From Clostridiales bacterium (lineage in GTDB: Bacteria > Bacillota > Clostridia > Christensenellales > Aristaeellaceae), in the NCBI GenBank assembly GCA_004557905.1, contig SFFH01000023.1, forward strand, positions 1 through 42,158: a stretch of DNA of 42,158 nt, given 5' to 3'. The notes under the pieces were generated by a model. The model saw nothing but the letters and a program-made list of their open reading frames with translations, searched no databases and was not told the DNA's origin. Positions 40,448 to 42,158 of the stretch are shown here, in pieces. Position numbers and translations under genes: made by a program. Within the stretch, counting starts at the first letter, position 1. Each line of letters starts with the position of its first letter.

Positions 40448-41914
40448 ATGAACATTCCTGAGATCAAGCTGGGCATCATCGCGGTCTCCCGCGACTGCTT
40501 CCCCATCGCGCTCTCCACGCAGCGCCGCAAGAACATCGTGGCTGCCTACGGCGAGGGCCTCTATGAATGCCCCATCACCGTGGAAAACGAGCTGGACGCC
40601 CTCAAGGCGCTTGACGATGTGCGCGCCAACGGCGTCAATGCGCTGGTGGTCTTCCTGGGCAACTTCGGCCCCGAGACGCCCGAGACTCTGCTGTGCCAAA
40701 AGTTTGGCGGCCCGACGATGTACATCGCGGCGGCCGAGGGCGACGGCGACCTGATCAACGGCCGCGGCGACGCCTACTGCGGCGTGCTGAACTGCTCCTA
40801 CAACCTGGGCATGCGCCATCTGAAGGCCTACATCCCGGAGTATCCGGTGGGCACCGCCGAGGAGTGCGCGGCCATGATCCGCGAGTTCGTGCCGATCGCC
40901 CGCGCCATCGTCGGCGTGAAGAACCTCAAGATCATCACCTTCGGCCCGCGTCCGCAGGACTTCTTCGCCTGCAACGCGCCGATCAAGGGCCTGTACGAGC
41001 TGGGCGTGGAGATCGAGGAGAACTCCGAGCTCGACCTGCTGGTGGCCTACAGGCAGCACGCCGGCGATGCACGCATCCCGGAGGTCGTGGCCGACATGCA
41101 GAAGGAGATGGACGGCAAGATCTACACCGACCTGCTCGAGCGCATGGCGCAGTTTGAGCTGACGCTGCTGGACTGGGCCGAGAGCCACAAGGGCGCGCGC
41201 CAGTATGTGGCCTTTGCGGACAAGTGCTGGCCGGCGTTCCCGGAGCAGTTCGGCTTTGAGCCGTGCTACGTCAACTCCCGCCTGGCCTCCCGCGGCATCC
41301 CGGTCGCCTGCGAGGTGGACATCTACGGCGCGCTGAGCGAGTACATCGGCGCGTGCATCACCGGCGACGCGGTGACGCTGCTGGACATCAACAACTCCGT
41401 GCCGAAGTACATCTACGACGAGGACATCGCCGGCAAGTTCGACTATAAGATCACTGACACCTTCATGGGCTTCCACTGCGGCAACACGCCCAGCTGCAAG
41501 ATGTGCGGCGGCTGCGCGGTGAAGTACCAGCTGATCCAGAACCGCCTGCTGGAAAACGGCGGCGAGCCGGACTTCACCCGCGGCACGCTCGAGGGCGACA
41601 TCGCCGCGTCGGAGATCACCTTCTATCGCCTGCAGTGCGACAGTGAGGGCAACCTGCGCTCCTACATCGCCGAAGGCGAGGTTCTGCCCGTGGCCACGCG
41701 TTCCTTCGGCGGCATCGGCGTGTTCGCTATCCCGGAGATGGGCCGCTTCTACCGCCATGTGCTGATCCAGAAGCGCTATCCGCACCATGGCGCGGTGGCC
41801 TTCGCGCACTGCGGCAAGGCGCTCTTCGAGGTGCTCAAGTACTTCGGCATCGCCGACATCGCCTACAACCAGCCCAAGGCCTTGCCGTACCCCACGGAGA
41901 ATCCTTTTGCCTGA
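40448..41914 (+). CDS. L-fucose/L-arabinose isomerase-family protein
   Basis: A 488-residue protein of the L-fucose isomerase-like fold. KLGIIAVSRDCFPIALS is the N-terminal Rossmann segment, then ALVVFLGNFGPETPETLL, LKIITFGPRPQDFFACNAP, ACEVDIYGALSEYIG and CGNTPSCKMCGGC. Glu, Asp and His ligands for Mn are expected in ELDLL, EVDIYGALS and FMGFHCG, as in FucI and AraA. By family it interconverts an aldose and a ketose (L-fucose to L-fuculose, D-arabinose to D-ribulose or L-arabinose to L-ribulose). With an XylB-type kinase, D-arabinose to D-ribulose or a related pentose is the most natural guess. AAAGGAG precedes the ATG. Confidence 0.85.
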   Translation: MNIPEIKLGIIAVSRDCFPIALSTQRRKNIVAAYGEGLYECPITVENELDALKALDDVRANGVNALVVFLGNFGPETPETLLCQKFGGPTMYIAAAEGDGDLINGRGDAYCGVLNCSYNLGMRHLKAYIPEYPVGTAEECAAMIREFVPIARAIVGVKNLKIITFGPRPQDFFACNAPIKGLYELGVEIEENSELDLLVAYRQHAGDARIPEVVADMQKEMDGKIYTDLLERMAQFELTLLDWAESHKGARQYVAFADKCWPAFPEQFGFEPCYVNSRLASRGIPVACEVDIYGALSEYIGACITGDAVTLLDINNSVPKYIYDEDIAGKFDYKITDTFMGFHCGNTPSCKMCGGCAVKYQLIQNRLLENGGEPDFTRGTLEGDIAASEITFYRLQCDSEGNLRSYIAEGEVLPVATRSFGGIGVFAIPEMGRFYRHVLIQKRYPHHGAVAFAHCGKALFEVLKYFGIADIAYNQPKALPYPTENPFA

Positions 41915-42158
41915 GGTCATGAAGCAGCTGATCCAGCTGTATGAAGCCTATTTTGAGCAGGTCAGGGCGGCGAAAAAGCGCCTGAAGCTGGCCGACGGGC
42001 TGTTCGGCATGGGCGAAAGGCTGGCCAACGCGCCCTGTCACGATGCCTTCATGGAAGCGCTGAGGGCATTCCTTGAGGGCACGGATGTCAAGAGCGATCC
42101 CGGGCAGGCCTATCAGGCGCTTGACTTCATCTATCGCGCGCCGTTTGCCTATCCCGAC
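41907..42158 (+). CDS. Unknown protein, 3' end outside window
   Basis: The reading frame is open to the right edge (at least 84 codons). A TTG at 41907 with GGAG at 41896-41899 is the likely start, overlapping the isomerase stop; the ATG at 41919 is an alternative but its ribosome site is too close. The visible part, VMKQLIQLYEAYFEQVRAAK, then ANAPCHDAFMEALRAFLEG, looks helical and soluble. No family was recognised. Overlap with the isomerase gene makes it a member of the sugar operon. Confidence 0.6.
   Translation, partial: MPEVMKQLIQLYEAYFEQVRAAKKRLKLADGLFGMGERLANAPCHDAFMEALRAFLEGTDVKSDPGQAYQALDFIYRAPFAYPD

Overview
The window looks like a chromosomal segment from a high-GC, anaerobic, gut-type member of the Clostridia (Bacillota). 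Support comes from an EFR1-type flavodoxin-ferredoxin, ammonia-dependent AsnA, secreted SH3b proteins, a DUF4867 sugar cassette, strong GGAGG ribosome sites and typical TTGACA/TATAAT promoters. The genus is not determinable by eye; Christensenellales or Oscillospirales relatives are guesses. No rRNA, tRNA or CRISPR array was seen.

Region 1 (1 to about 4490) is visibly richer in A+T than the rest. It is the integrase-proximal end of an integrative mobilizable or conjugative element: MobA/MobL relaxase C-terminus, CHC2 zinc-finger protein, VapE-type ATPase broken by an internal deletion, Tn916-like excisionase and tyrosine integrase. The integrase leader can form two mutually exclusive hairpins, one hiding the ribosome site. 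The element ends against the 5' end of a low-molecular-weight tyrosine phosphatase gene (4487-4942) and seems to supply its ribosome site, start codon and first AT-rich codons.

Region 2 (about 4950 to 15060) is high-GC host DNA, with the intact genes on the minus strand. It holds a secreted protein of unknown function, a NYN/LOTUS putative RNase gene with a one-base frameshift, a secreted CapA-type protein with an IIGGADGPT motif, a macro-domain gene fragment cut off by a palindromic repeat, a PD-(D/E)XK plus XPD-like helicase overlapping a large YfhO-like membrane protein gene, and an EFR1 ferredoxin. Two families of dispersed intergenic repeats lie between genes.

Region 3 (15240-19941) is one very large surface-protein gene: signal peptide, seven SH3b-like modules separated by low-complexity tandem repeats, a transmembrane helix and a Pro-rich repeat tail. 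A one-base frameshift separates the ectodomain from the anchor.

Region 4 (20193-29086) holds a NUDIX hydrolase overlapping a beta-rich protein gene, an LDH-like dehydrogenase divergent from asnA, a secreted SH3b protein, cardiolipin synthase and a HAD phosphatase. Several have their own promoter and terminator.

Region 5 (29208-33359) is a complete potABCD polyamine uptake operon behind a perfect consensus promoter. A 95-bp tandem duplication lies between potC and potD. Region 6 (33386-37583) has a D-aminoacylase-like amidohydrolase, a small exported protein and a GH13 alpha-glucan hydrolase. Region 7 (37843 to the end) is a sugar operon: xylulokinase, a two-helix membrane protein, DUF4867, an L-fucose-isomerase-like enzyme and a truncated unknown gene.

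All calls are from reading the sequence and remembered family features; no database search was run.
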